Source: Algicella marina (GTDB lineage: Bacteria > Pseudomonadota > Alphaproteobacteria > Rhodobacterales > Rhodobacteraceae). From it: a stretch of 64,000 nt of DNA. Of the stretch, positions 9,706 through 19,110 are shown in pieces. The stretch's first letter is position 1. Each line of letters starts with the position of its first letter. Made by a program: the position numbers and the translations under genes. The stretch covers positions 1,627,501-1,691,500 of the forward strand of contig NZ_CP046620.1 in NCBI RefSeq assembly GCF_009931615.1. Direction: 5' to 3'. The notes beneath the pieces are model-generated. The model searched no databases and had not been told where the DNA came from. It saw nothing but the letters and a program-made list of their open reading frames with translations.

Positions 9706-11166
9706 TTACATGATCTTGAATGCCGGGTCGGCAAGGGCCGGACCCGCCTCGGCCGACGGCAGCGGCTTCGCCGCGAAACTCGCCTTGATGCCGTGGATCC
9801 ACTTCTTCGCCCGTTCATTGAGCTGGAACGAACCCGTCATCGACCGGCCGCGCGTCACCAGAATGCCAAGGTCGGCCCCCTCGTAACGATAATCGCCCGG
9901 TTTCTGGATACGCAGGAAGAACGCCTCGTTCTCGCTCTCAACCGCCCGGCGGTGATAATCGAACCGGTCGAACACCACGCGCCCGTCCTCCAGCATCTTG
10001 TAGATGCCCGTCTCCGGCGCCTCGGTGATGATATCCACACTGTCCTCGGTGTGCTTGATCACCATCTGCGACCAACTGTCGATCATATCCGGATCGGCCC
10101 AGCGCGCATTCAGTTCCTCGACATCGAGGCTGAACTTCTTGCGCGAGAACTCCAGCAGGTGGAACAGGAACAGCGGCGCATCCGCATGGGCGAAGGCCGC
10201 GTGGTTGGTCATCGAAGAGGCCCCGGTGATCCGCGGGTTCAACTCGCCCAGCCACAGGTCTCCCGTCTTCTTGTCGATCAGGAAATCGAGCTCGAAATAC
10301 CCGCGATACCCTTCCTTGCGAAGCTGCTCACCGAATTTGAACGTCAGGTCGCGCGCCTTCTCGCGCACCTTCGGCGGAAAGGCCGTGGCCAGGATCTCGT
10401 TGCCGCACCAGCCGCCGCGATAGGGCGTCAGCTCCTTGAAGCCCACAAGCTCGGTCATCAACGGCCCGACGATCGTGCCCTCCTTGGTGGCGCAGGCCTC
10501 GATCGCCGATCCGCGGCAGTCGATCCGCTTCATGATCTTGATCTCGCCCTCGCCGACGATCTCGTGCTCATGCCGCCGGAAATCGGCCTCGGATTTGATG
10601 AAGAACGTCGTATGCCCGCTGTCGCCGAAGGCAGACTGCAGCACCAGATCATGCCCGATGCCGGCCTTTTCGCAAGTCTTGCGCAGGTCCTCGTAATCCT
10701 TCACCTCCGCCAACACGTTCGGCACGGAGGGAACGCCCGCCTTGTTACCGATCCGCACCGTCTCGATCTTGTTGTCCATATTCGTGCGCAGCTTGGCCTT
10801 TGGGAACCACACGTCGCCGCCCAGCTCCTTCGCCAGCCGCTCCGTCTCCTCGTCGAACATCAGGAACACGAACTTCGGCTTGCCGCCCCGTCGCTTGATC
10901 AGGTCAACCACTTCCTTGTGCTGCAACAGGTAGTTGTTGATGTCCTCGATCGATTGAAACTCCGCATGCGGTTGCTCGGAGGGGCAGAACACGTTCGGAT
11001 GCTTGCCGTCATAACAGTCGAGGTAGCAGATGTACTTGAAGTTCTTGGCCCATTCGTCCAGCCCCAGCAGGTTGAAATTGGTGGCCGACACAAAATAGAT
11101 CGGGTCCTCGTTCCGGTGAAAATACCGCCGGATTTCCGAGATGTTGTTCAGTGTACCTTTGGGCAT
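9706..11166 (-). CDS. ATP-grasp carboxylate-amine ligase-like protein
   Basis: 486 residues. The ATP-grasp core runs from about 120 to 340, with the nucleotide-clamp segment LVLQSAFGDSGHTTFF, the LMTELVGFKE region and the metal-binding YFELDFLID / LGELNPRITGASS end. Related proteins are often labelled biotin carboxylase, but there is no biotin carboxylase context (no BCCP or carboxyltransferase gene). ATP-grasp enzymes of this kind join a carboxylate to an amine or thiol through an acyl phosphate. It lies 15 bp after the decarboxylase, so the two are almost certainly one transcript and the decarboxylation product is a plausible amine substrate. The C-terminal 140 residues match nothing I recognise. 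Confidence 0.82.
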   Translation of the reverse strand: MPKGTLNNISEIRRYFHRNEDPIYFVSATNFNLLGLDEWAKNFKYICYLDCYDGKHPNVFCPSEQPHAEFQSIEDINNYLLQHKEVVDLIKRRGGKPKFVFLMFDEETERLAKELGGDVWFPKAKLRTNMDNKIETVRIGNKAGVPSVPNVLAEVKDYEDLRKTCEKAGIGHDLVLQSAFGDSGHTTFFIKSEADFRRHEHEIVGEGEIKIMKRIDCRGSAIEACATKEGTIVGPLMTELVGFKELTPYRGGWCGNEILATAFPPKVREKARDLTFKFGEQLRKEGYRGYFELDFLIDKKTGDLWLGELNPRITGASSMTNHAAFAHADAPLFLFHLLEFSRKKFSLDVEELNARWADPDMIDSWSQMVIKHTEDSVDIITEAPETGIYKMLEDGRVVFDRFDYHRRAVESENEAFFLRIQKPGDYRYEGADLGILVTRGRSMTGSFQLNERAKKWIHGIKASFAAKPLPSAEAGPALADPAFKIM

Positions 11167-11181
11167 TTCTTGCCTCCCTGT

Positions 11182-13917
11182 TTATTCGGCAGCCTTGAGT
11201 TTGGGTGAAGCATGGGCCTTCAACGCCTCCTGTGTGAAAACGCGCAGGCCGAGATCGGGCCTGTATCCGTGGATTTCATCGACATCGAGCGCGCGCATGA
11301 AATCGAGGATCTCATGGCTCACCACCTGTCCCGGCACGAGGATCGGGAAACCCGGCGGATACGGAATGATGAACGACGCACTCACCACCTCCTGTCCGCT
11401 GGCCATCGCATCCTTGATGGAACCGTCGAGCGCCAGGTAGTCGCAGTTGTTCTCGTCGTAGGAGAGGAAGAACGCGCTGCGAATATCCCCTTCCGGCGTG
11501 ATGTTGTCGGTCCGGAAGGCATCGTGGAACCGGCTGAAATCCGGCAGCGGCGGCAAATCCTCCATCAGGTTCTTCACCCGCCGCTCGAACCCCAGCTTCT
11601 CCATCTTCGAAGCATCGTCGAGAAGGTCGTCGAGCCCCTTGGCGATCTCCACCAGCACCTCGATCAGATAGGCGACAGATGACCGAGTGGTCCCGATGTT
11701 GGTCATGAACAGCACAGAGTTGCGCGAGGTCTTGTTGATCTGGATGCCGTACTTGTCCATCAGGATCTGGGTCTTGAACGTGTCTCCGTCCCAACCCGTC
11801 CCGCCGACAGCCAGCGTCACCCGCGTCGGATCGAGCACGAACTCGTCCTTCTCCCAGCACTCCCACATGTCGGTGAAGCCCTGCTCGGGGTCATAGTAGC
11901 TCTCCACCCCGCTTTCGCGGTGCCGCTCGGGGATCATGTCACCCGCCGCCAGCACCTTGAAATACTTACGCAGCAGTGGATGCGTGGAAATCGCCCGGCG
12001 CATCGCCATCGCCGCCTCCACCTGCCGCTGCACGAACTCGAACCCTTCCAGCTCCACCTGCCGTCGCCCGACGTCGAGTGAGGCGATGATCTGATAGTTC
12101 GGGCTGGTGGAGGTGTGGGTCATGTAGGCCTCGTGGAAACTCTGCTCCACCTCGCCCTTGAAGTCCTGATCGTTGACGTGGATCATGCTGCCCTGCCGCA
12201 GGCTGGTCAGGGTCTTGTGCGTCGATTGCGTCGTGTAGACCCGCACCCGCGCGTCCGGCGACGGGATCAGCCGCGTCTTCAGCAGCACGTCGTCGTCCGC
12301 ATCCTTCAGCTTCGCCTGCTGCTTCTCGTAGGCCTTGATGTGCGGCTCGGATTTCAGGCGTTTGCGCAGGTTGTTGGCTGCATTCATTCCCGTCCGCTGC
12401 CGGTATGTGGGATTGAACCGGGCAAAGGCGAACCATGCCTCGTCCCACAGGAAGATCAGGTCCGGCTTGATCGCCAGACACTCTTCCATCACCCGCTCGA
12501 CATTGTAGACCAGCCCGTCGAAGGTGCAGTTGGTCAGCAGCAGCATCCGCACCCGGTCCAGCTTGCCCGCCGCCTTCAGCTCCAGCAACCGGTGCTTGAT
12601 CTCGTGCAGCGGCACCGCCCCGTACATCGAGTATTCGTCCAACGGATAGCTGTCGAGATAGACGACATTGGCCCCCGCCAGCACCATCCCGTAGTGGTGT
12701 GACTTGTGGCAATCGCGGTCCACCAGCACGATGTCATCAGGGCGCACCAGCGCCTGAACCACGATCTTGTTGCACGTCGATGTGCCATTGGTGGCAAAGA
12801 ACGTCTGCTTCGATCCGAAGGCGCGGCTGGCCAGTTCCTGCGCCTCCTTGATCGGCCCGTGCGGCTCCAGCAGGCTGTCGAGCCCGCCCGAGGTGGCCGA
12901 TGTCTCCGCAAGGAAAATGTTGGGCCCGTAGAAGGCCCCCATGTCCTGAATCCAGTGGGATCGCGAGATGGATTTGCCGCGGCTGATCGGCATGGCGTGG
13001 AACACGCCCGTCGGCTGCTTGGAATACTCCTTCAGCGCGTTGAAGAATGGCGTCTTGAACCGCGCCTCCACCCCTCGAAGGATGTTCAGGTGCAGTTCAA
13101 GAAAATCTTCCTGATTGTAGAAGACCCGCCGGCACACGCCCAGATCCAGCCCCGCGATCTCCTCGACGGAGCGGTCGGTCACAAGGTAGGCATCCAGTTC
13201 CGGTCGCACCTGGTCGATCAGGCGGCACAGTTCCGGCCCGAGATGTTCCGGCGGCAGCGCCTCCAGTTCGGCCTCGCCGCCCACATGGCCCAGATACTGT
13301 TTCAGGATCGACAAGTCGGTGTTGGATTTCAGCACCAGTCCGGGCCGCACCACCACCGCCTGGATGTTGTGATTGAACAGGATCGCGATCAACGCATCCT
13401 CTAGGCTCGGCACCACTACCGGCTCATAGATGCACTTGTCCTCCGCCCGCCGCATCGACGCCACGCTCTTCTTCAGCCAGCGCTCCTGATGCTCGTTGAC
13501 CTGATCGACGATCAACACCTCGAAATACGGCTTCGCCAGCGCCCGCGCCTCCAGCGACTGCATGGACTCGTCCTCGTGGTCGTCCGCATCCGAGTCGTCC
13601 CGGTCCAGCAGGATATGCCGCCGCCGATAGGCGCCGGAGGCCAAAGCCCTGACCACCTTGCGCACCATGTAATTCAGGTCGTCGAAATTGCCGTGCTCAT
13701 ACTGGCGTCGGATGTAGTCGAACGCGGCCATGTTCGGAAAGGCCCAGTAAGCCTCGATTTCGGACAGCGAATCGAGCAGTTCCTCGACCTTCCTGGCCGC
13801 CGTCGTCTCGGCCTTGCCACCCGGCCTGCGGGCGAGGCTTGCCGTCGCCTCGCGCAGCGCACTCCAGCGGTCGGACCGTAGCTGGATGGCCGAGTAGTAC
13901 TCACTCATGGATTGCAT
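11182..13917 (-). CDS. Orn/Lys/Arg decarboxylase family PLP enzyme
   Basis: About 911 residues, longer than the usual 710-780 of bacterial inducible lysine, ornithine or arginine decarboxylases. The PLP domain is clear: GTSTCNKIVVQAL near residue 390, VLVDRDCHKSHH, LIFLWDEAWFAF with the PLP-nitrogen Asp, and the Schiff-base Lys at about 568 in QSTHKTLTSLRQG. The N-terminal about 300 residues are an extended wing-like region with an acidic stretch (DDSDADDHEDES). The reaction expected is removal of the alpha-carboxyl from a basic amino acid to give a diamine, but substrate choice cannot be read. ATG 13917 has AGGGAG seven bases upstream, so it is preferred over the in-frame codon 57 bases further up. 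Confidence 0.9.
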   Translation of the reverse strand: MQSMSEYYSAIQLRSDRWSALREATASLARRPGGKAETTAARKVEELLDSLSEIEAYWAFPNMAAFDYIRRQYEHGNFDDLNYMVRKVVRALASGAYRRRHILLDRDDSDADDHEDESMQSLEARALAKPYFEVLIVDQVNEHQERWLKKSVASMRRAEDKCIYEPVVVPSLEDALIAILFNHNIQAVVVRPGLVLKSNTDLSILKQYLGHVGGEAELEALPPEHLGPELCRLIDQVRPELDAYLVTDRSVEEIAGLDLGVCRRVFYNQEDFLELHLNILRGVEARFKTPFFNALKEYSKQPTGVFHAMPISRGKSISRSHWIQDMGAFYGPNIFLAETSATSGGLDSLLEPHGPIKEAQELASRAFGSKQTFFATNGTSTCNKIVVQALVRPDDIVLVDRDCHKSHHYGMVLAGANVVYLDSYPLDEYSMYGAVPLHEIKHRLLELKAAGKLDRVRMLLLTNCTFDGLVYNVERVMEECLAIKPDLIFLWDEAWFAFARFNPTYRQRTGMNAANNLRKRLKSEPHIKAYEKQQAKLKDADDDVLLKTRLIPSPDARVRVYTTQSTHKTLTSLRQGSMIHVNDQDFKGEVEQSFHEAYMTHTSTSPNYQIIASLDVGRRQVELEGFEFVQRQVEAAMAMRRAISTHPLLRKYFKVLAAGDMIPERHRESGVESYYDPEQGFTDMWECWEKDEFVLDPTRVTLAVGGTGWDGDTFKTQILMDKYGIQINKTSRNSVLFMTNIGTTRSSVAYLIEVLVEIAKGLDDLLDDASKMEKLGFERRVKNLMEDLPPLPDFSRFHDAFRTDNITPEGDIRSAFFLSYDENNCDYLALDGSIKDAMASGQEVVSASFIIPYPPGFPILVPGQVVSHEILDFMRALDVDEIHGYRPDLGLRVFTQEALKAHASPKLKAAE

Positions 13918-13978
13918 CGTTTCGCTCCCTGTTCTCGCCGAGCCACCGATGCAACCGCCCCCGCGCGGGGGCAACCGC

Positions 13979-15007
13979 TCAGCCGCTGACGGTTTTTCCG
14001 GAAAGGGGTGTCACGTTCTCCGGTGCCACTCCACTATCCGTCATTCCTGTTGGCGCACCCGGTAGCGGCGCTCCGGCGGGCACCGTACTCAGTGGCACCG
14101 GTGTTTCCGGCATCGCCGCCTCGGTATGAAGACCCGCGCGCGATCCCTGCGTCGGGATCTCGAGCGGACCCAGCGTGCCGAGATAGGCATCCGTCCCGCT
14201 CGCCCGGTCATACACAGGGAAATCCACGGGCCGGTCGCGGAAGCTTTTCAGCACCTGCCCCAGCCCTTTCATTCCCGTCTCGCGCTGGCGTCGCACTTGT
14301 GCGAGGTCGATCTCGATCGGAAACATGTCTTCCTGTCCGGCAGACTGGTGCAGTACCGTCGAAGACGGGTCGATCACGCAGGACCGTCCCACGCCGCCGG
14401 CACCAAGGCCGTTCACGTCGATCACGTAGCACTGGAACTGCGCCGCCGTTGCCCGCGCGATGGCAAGTTCCGCATCCCTGTCTGTCGTACCCGTCAGCAC
14501 CGGGTGCAGCAGCACCTCCGCACCCATCGAGGTCAGATGACGCGTCGTTTCGGGGAACCAGATGTCATAGCAGATCGACAGCCCAAACCGCCCCACCTCC
14601 GGCACGTCGAACACGCAGAACTCCGTGCCAGCCTCGATATCCTGTTCATAAGGGCGGAACGGAAACATCTTGCGATAGGTCGCCACAACTTCACCCTGCG
14701 GATTGATCACGCTGGAAGTGTTGTAGATCCGGCCATCTGCCGCTTTCTCGAACATCGAACCGGGAATCAGCCAGATCCCGTGACGACGCGCATCCTCGCG
14801 GAACAGGTCCAGTGCCTCGTTCTGCAACGGCTGCGCAAAACGCGGCAGCGGGCCATAGGGTGCCAGTTCGCTGAACAGCACCATCTGCGTCCACGGGAAA
14901 CGCGCCATCAGGATGTTCAGCCGCTGTCGCATTCCCTCCACGTTCGAGTGAAGGGCATCCACGTTCATCTGTACGCCAGCGATTGCAAAGGGGGTCATTT
15001 GCAGCAT
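13979..15007 (-). CDS. Carbon-nitrogen hydrolase (nitrilase superfamily amidase)
   Basis: 342 residues. The nitrilase-fold catalytic set is complete: Glu47 in FSELAPYGP, Lys113 in TYRKMFPF, Glu121, and Cys146 in LSICYDIWFPE. These enzymes hydrolyse amides, N-carbamoyl groups or nitriles. Residues from about 295 to the end are a Pro/Thr/Gly/Ala-rich tail of low complexity that is not part of the fold. Start ATG 15007 has GGAG only two bases away. ATG 14998 (eleven bases from it) is an equally possible start and would drop three residues. It heads the decarboxylase/ATP-grasp gene group, 61 bp before the decarboxylase. Confidence 0.88.
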   Translation of the reverse strand: MLQMTPFAIAGVQMNVDALHSNVEGMRQRLNILMARFPWTQMVLFSELAPYGPLPRFAQPLQNEALDLFREDARRHGIWLIPGSMFEKAADGRIYNTSSVINPQGEVVATYRKMFPFRPYEQDIEAGTEFCVFDVPEVGRFGLSICYDIWFPETTRHLTSMGAEVLLHPVLTGTTDRDAELAIARATAAQFQCYVIDVNGLGAGGVGRSCVIDPSSTVLHQSAGQEDMFPIEIDLAQVRRQRETGMKGLGQVLKSFRDRPVDFPVYDRASGTDAYLGTLGPLEIPTQGSRAGLHTEAAMPETPVPLSTVPAGAPLPGAPTGMTDSGVAPENVTPLSGKTVSG

Positions 15008-15109
15008 GTCTCCAAAAAAATCTGTCCCCCGCTATCTATTGCTTCCCACACCGGTCTGAAAGCCGAATGCGCACATTTTCATCACTTCATCTTTACCGTG
15101 TTCTGCGCC

Positions 15110-15128
15110 CTGCCCGCTTTCCGGGCAG
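15110..15128 (-). terminator. Hairpin between TRAP permease and nitrilase genes
   Basis: A 7-bp perfect stem CTGCCCG/CGGGCAG with a 5-nt loop lies in the 181-bp gap. No T-run follows on the minus strand, so it is a weak terminator or mRNA-stability element. The gap otherwise shows no gene. Confidence 0.4.
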
Positions 15129-15188
15129 TCCCCCCGGCACGCGACGCCGTACGCAAACACTGGGTTCCGATCCGGCAAGTCGGTGTTC

Positions 15189-17963
15189 TCACGCCGCCAC
15201 CGCCTCCTCACGCCGGGGCGCCGGGGCCCGCTGTTTCTGCAGGAAGACCACCAGCGCCAGCAGCAGAAGTGCCGGGATGAACATCAGGTACTTGCTCGGC
15301 TGGCCAATCGGCTTCAGTACCCGCAACACCTCCTGGTCCCAGTCCAGCCCCGCACCCTCGGCGGCACTACCGAAGGAAACGTCGTCGATGATCATCTTGT
15401 CGCCTTCCTCGCGGAACATCAGCCCCGCCGCCTCCAGCTTCTCCTCACCCGTCGCGCCCTCGCCGATCGGCACGATCGCCACGAACTCGATGGGATCGCC
15501 AAGGTCGTTGACCCCGGCCACACGCACCCGCAGTTCCTCACCGGCAGCGGTTTCCCCGGCAGCCGAGACGATCTCCGTCGGCGCCTCCTCCGAATAGGGC
15601 GGGAAGACCATGTCCATCCAGAAGCCCGGCCTGAACAGCGTGAAGGCCACCAGAAGCAGCGCAATGGTCTCGTAGAACCTGTTCTTCGCCAGGAACCACC
15701 CCTGTGTCGCCGCCGCGAACAGCAGCATCGCAATCGTCGCCACGACGAAGACGAAGATCCCCTGCGCCCAGTTCACCCCGATCAGCAGCAATTCGGTGTT
15801 GAAGATGAACAGGAACGGCAGCGCCGCCGTCCGCAGGCTGTAGAAGAACGCCACGAACCCCGTCTTGATCGGATCACCGCCCGAGACGGCGGCAGCCGCG
15901 AAACTCGCCAGTCCCACCGGTGGTGTCACATCAGCCATGATACCGAAGTAGAACACGAACAGGTGCACCGCGATCAGCGGCACGATCAAACCGTTCTGCT
16001 GGCCCAGCGTCACGATCACCGGCGCCAGCAGCGCCGACACCACAATGTAGTTGGCCGTCGTCGGCAAACCCATGCCAAGGATCAGCGAAAGCACCGCCGT
16101 CAGCAGCAGGATCGCCATGATATAGCCGCCCGAAAGCACCTCCACCACATCCGCCAGCGCCGAGCCCACGCCAGTCTGGCTCACCGCGCCCACGATGATC
16201 CCCGCCGTCGCCGTGGCGATGCCGATACCGATCATGTTGCGCGCACCCACGACCAGCCCGTCGATCAGATCGAGGAAGCCTTCCCGGATCGATCCGCCGA
16301 GGTTGCCCGCGCCGCGGAACAGGGCCATCAAGGGCCGCTGCGTCAGCAGGATGAACACCATGTAGGCCGCCGCCCAGAAGGCCGACAGGCCGGGGCTGAG
16401 GCGGTCCACCATCAGCGCCCAGACCAGCACCACAACCGGCAGGATGAAATGCAGGCCGGAGCGCACGGTCGGCCCAGGAAGCGGCAGCGAGGTCACCGGC
16501 GCGTTCGGATCGTCCAGTTCCAGCGGTTCCTCCTTCGAGGCCACGTAAAGCAGCGCGACGTAGATCGCCGTGAGGAACGCGAAGATGATGTAGGCCGCCG
16601 TCTCCGGGAACGCCGGGCGGATCCAGCCCATGCCGTAGTAGACGGCGAAGGACAGCGCGCAGATCACCGCAATGGTGAAGGCGATGCCGACCAGCCGCTG
16701 CACGATGGGCTTCGGCTCATACGCACGCGGCAGCCCTTCCATTCCGGCTTTCAGCGCTTCGAGATGCACGATGTAGACCAGCGCGATGTAGGAGATCACG
16801 GCCGGCAGAAAGGCGTGCTTCACCACGTCGAAATAGGGAATGCCCACGTATTCCACCATCAGGAAGGCCGCGGCCCCCATCACGGGCGGCATGATCTGCC
16901 CGTTGACGGACGAAGCGACTTCCACCGCCCCCGCCTTCTCGGACGAGAAGCCCACCTTCTTCATCAGCGGAATGGTGAACGTGCCGGTGGTGACAACGTT
17001 GGCGATGGACGAGCCCGAGATCAGGCCGGTCATGGCCGAGGAAACCACGGCCGCCTTGGCCGGCCCCCCCTTCATGTGGCCCATCAGGCTGAAGGCCACC
17101 TGGATGAAATAGTTGCCCGCACCCGCCCGGTCGAGCAGCGAGCCGAACAGCACGAACAGGAACACGAACGAGGTCGAGACCCCCAGCGCGATGCCGAATA
17201 CGCCCTCCGTCGTGATCCACTGGTGGTTCACGATCTCCGAAAGGTTGTTGCCCTTGTGCGCGATAATGCCCGGCATGTACGGCCCGAGCACGGTATAGAC
17301 GAGAAACACCGTCGCCACGATCATCAGCGCCGGGCCCAGCGCCCGGCGCGTGGCTTCCAGCAGCAGCATCAGCCCGAAGACGGACACGATGAAATCCTGC
17401 GTGATCGGCGCGCCGACCCGCTGCGAAATCTCGGCATAATAGACGTAAAGGTAAAGTGCGGTCGCCGCGCCCACCAGTGCCAGCCCCCATTCCCAGAACG
17501 GGATGCGATCCTTGGGCGAGCCGAGCAAAATTGCGCCAACCACGAGCAGAGCCACCAGCGGAATCCACCAGGTCGAAGTGCCGTCCTTGGCACCGACGAA
17601 GAACAGGAAGGCCAGCAGCAGCGGCACCACCACGCCCAGACCAAGCTGGAACGGCGTGCGCGCGGCCGGATAGGCCGCGAAGGCGAGGAAGATCGCAAAG
17701 CCGAGGTGGATGGAGCGGGCCTCGGTGTCGTTGAACACCCCGAAACCGACCATGAAGGGAATGGGAGAGGCGAACCAGAGCTGGAACAGGGACCACGCCA
17801 GCGCCACCAGCATGATGAACACGCCCACCGGCCCTGCAGGCGAACGCCCGCCCGTGTCCGAGGATGCCACCATTTCGTCAAGCTCGGCCTGGCTCAATCC
17901 GCCATGGCCTGCGGCTTCGTTTTCCACGGCCGCTGCCTGGAATTGGTCCTTGTCGTCGGTCAT
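15189..17963 (-). CDS. TRAP transporter fused permease (DctQ-DctM type, 4TM/12TM)
   Basis: 924 residues, almost entirely hydrophobic, in the size range of the fused small-plus-large permeases that pair with TAXI binding proteins. The large-subunit region has the characteristic FVFLFVLFGSLLDRAGAG, SSIANVVTTGTFTIP and GMGLPTTANYIV loops. The C-terminal 150 residues after the last membrane segments of the core form a soluble stretch followed by one more helix and a basic end. It moves an organic acid or similar solute into the cytoplasm using a sodium or proton gradient. The binding-protein gene lies 107 bp upstream on the same strand. Confidence 0.93.
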   Translation of the reverse strand: MTDDKDQFQAAAVENEAAGHGGLSQAELDEMVASSDTGGRSPAGPVGVFIMLVALAWSLFQLWFASPIPFMVGFGVFNDTEARSIHLGFAIFLAFAAYPAARTPFQLGLGVVVPLLLAFLFFVGAKDGTSTWWIPLVALLVVGAILLGSPKDRIPFWEWGLALVGAATALYLYVYYAEISQRVGAPITQDFIVSVFGLMLLLEATRRALGPALMIVATVFLVYTVLGPYMPGIIAHKGNNLSEIVNHQWITTEGVFGIALGVSTSFVFLFVLFGSLLDRAGAGNYFIQVAFSLMGHMKGGPAKAAVVSSAMTGLISGSSIANVVTTGTFTIPLMKKVGFSSEKAGAVEVASSVNGQIMPPVMGAAAFLMVEYVGIPYFDVVKHAFLPAVISYIALVYIVHLEALKAGMEGLPRAYEPKPIVQRLVGIAFTIAVICALSFAVYYGMGWIRPAFPETAAYIIFAFLTAIYVALLYVASKEEPLELDDPNAPVTSLPLPGPTVRSGLHFILPVVVLVWALMVDRLSPGLSAFWAAAYMVFILLTQRPLMALFRGAGNLGGSIREGFLDLIDGLVVGARNMIGIGIATATAGIIVGAVSQTGVGSALADVVEVLSGGYIMAILLLTAVLSLILGMGLPTTANYIVVSALLAPVIVTLGQQNGLIVPLIAVHLFVFYFGIMADVTPPVGLASFAAAAVSGGDPIKTGFVAFFYSLRTAALPFLFIFNTELLLIGVNWAQGIFVFVVATIAMLLFAAATQGWFLAKNRFYETIALLLVAFTLFRPGFWMDMVFPPYSEEAPTEIVSAAGETAAGEELRVRVAGVNDLGDPIEFVAIVPIGEGATGEEKLEAAGLMFREEGDKMIIDDVSFGSAAEGAGLDWDQEVLRVLKPIGQPSKYLMFIPALLLLALVVFLQKQRAPAPRREEAVAA

Positions 17964-17999
17964 GTCCCCGTGCCCCCTCTGTACTTTTGGGTGTTTTCG

Positions 18000-18026
18000 G
18001 GTCTGGCGCGGTAGCCGCGCCAGACC
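18000..18026. other. Strong 12-bp hairpin between TAXI binding protein and permease genes
   Basis: GGTCTGGCGCGG / CCGCGCCAGACC with a 3-nt loop. The T-run is on the plus strand, so for the minus-strand operon it would act as a 3' stability hairpin for the binding-protein message rather than as a terminator. That would give more binding protein than permease. Confidence 0.6.
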
Positions 18027-18070
18027 TTTTTCACGGCCGGCGCGCTTGCGTGCGCACCGGCTTCACGGGC

Positions 18071-19030
18071 TTACATCCAGCCTTTTTCCTTGTAGTACTT
18101 CTCGGCGCCGGAATGCAGCGGAGCGGACAGACCGTCCTTGATCATTTCCTCTTCCTTGAGGTTCTCAAACGCCGGGTGCAGGCGCTTGAACCGATCGAAG
18201 TTGTCGAACACGGCCTTCACCACCTGATAGACGGTGTCTTCCTCGACATCATCGGAGGTCACGAAGGTCGCCTTCACGCCGAAGGTCGTCACGTCGCTGT
18301 CCGTGCCCTTGTACATGCCGCCCGGAATCGTGGCCTGCGCGTAATAGGGGTTGTCGGCGATCAGCGCGTCAATGGCGTCGCCCGTCACCGGCACCAGCAC
18401 CGCGTCAACCGTGGTCGTCGCTTCCTGGATGGAGCCGTTGGGGTGGCCGACGGTGTAGATGATCGCATCCACCTTGTTGTCGCCCAGTGCCGCGGCCTGC
18501 TCGGCCGGCTTCAGTTCGGATGCCAGCGCAAAATCGTCCAGCGTCCAGCCCAGCGCGTCCATCACCACTTCCATCGTCGCCCGCTGGCCGGAGCCGGGGT
18601 TGCCGATGTTGACGCGCTTGCCCTTGAGGTCATCGAAAGTCTCGATGCCCGCATCGGCACGCGCAATCACGGTGAACGGTTCGCCATGCACGGAGAAAAC
18701 CGCCCGCTCCTTGTCGAAGGCGTCACCCTCGAACTGGGAGGAGCCGTTGTAGGCATGGAACTGCCAGTCGGACTGGGCGACGCCCATGTCCATGTCACCC
18801 GCCTTGATGGCGTTGATGTTGGCGATGGAACCACCGGTGGACGGCGCGGTGCATTTCAGGCCGTGGTCGGCGGAGCCGCGGTTCACCAGCCGGCAGATCG
18901 ACTGGCCGACAACGAAGTAGACGCCCGTCTGGCCGCCCGTCCCGATGGTGATGAACTTCTCCTGCGCCTGGGCCGCGACGGTGGAAACCGCCATGGCGCC
19001 CGCAAGAGCGAGTGTGGTGAAAATCTTCAT
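18071..19030 (-). CDS. TAXI-family TRAP transporter solute-binding protein
   Basis: 319 residues with a cleavable Sec signal ([22 protein letters not shown]). The mature start [25 protein letters not shown] is the TAXI signature, and [17 protein letters not shown] is the second ligand-domain segment. Acts in the periplasm to capture a ligand, often glutamate, 2-oxoglutarate or another small organic acid in this family; the ligand is unknown here. GGGAG stands six bases before the ATG. It lies 80 bp downstream of gabT, suggesting uptake of a compound linked to amine or aminobutyrate metabolism. Confidence 0.93.
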   Translation of the reverse strand: MKIFTTLALAGAMAVSTVAAQAQEKFITIGTGGQTGVYFVVGQSICRLVNRGSADHGLKCTAPSTGGSIANINAIKAGDMDMGVAQSDWQFHAYNGSSQFEGDAFDKERAVFSVHGEPFTVIARADAGIETFDDLKGKRVNIGNPGSGQRATMEVVMDALGWTLDDFALASELKPAEQAAALGDNKVDAIIYTVGHPNGSIQEATTTVDAVLVPVTGDAIDALIADNPYYAQATIPGGMYKGTDSDVTTFGVKATFVTSDDVEEDTVYQVVKAVFDNFDRFKRLHPAFENLKEEEMIKDGLSAPLHSGAEKYYKEKGWM

Positions 19031-19110
19031 TCTAGACTCCCTGTCTACATTTGAATTCTACGCGCGGCGGGGCGGTCGTCCGCTCTTGTCGTCGCGCTCT
19101 TGGTCTCCGC

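Noticed and set aside
9706-11166. Biotin carboxylase function for the ATP-grasp protein
   Set aside because: No BCCP, biotin ligase or carboxyltransferase nearby; only the general ATP-grasp fold supports it.
9193-11208. Plus-strand ORF of 671 codons
   Set aside because: Lies opposite the C45 and ATP-grasp genes and is composed of Arg/His/Pro-rich noise.
15183-18014. Plus-strand ORF of 943 codons
   Set aside because: Antisense of the TRAP permease. His/Arg/Gln-rich without any recognisable domain.
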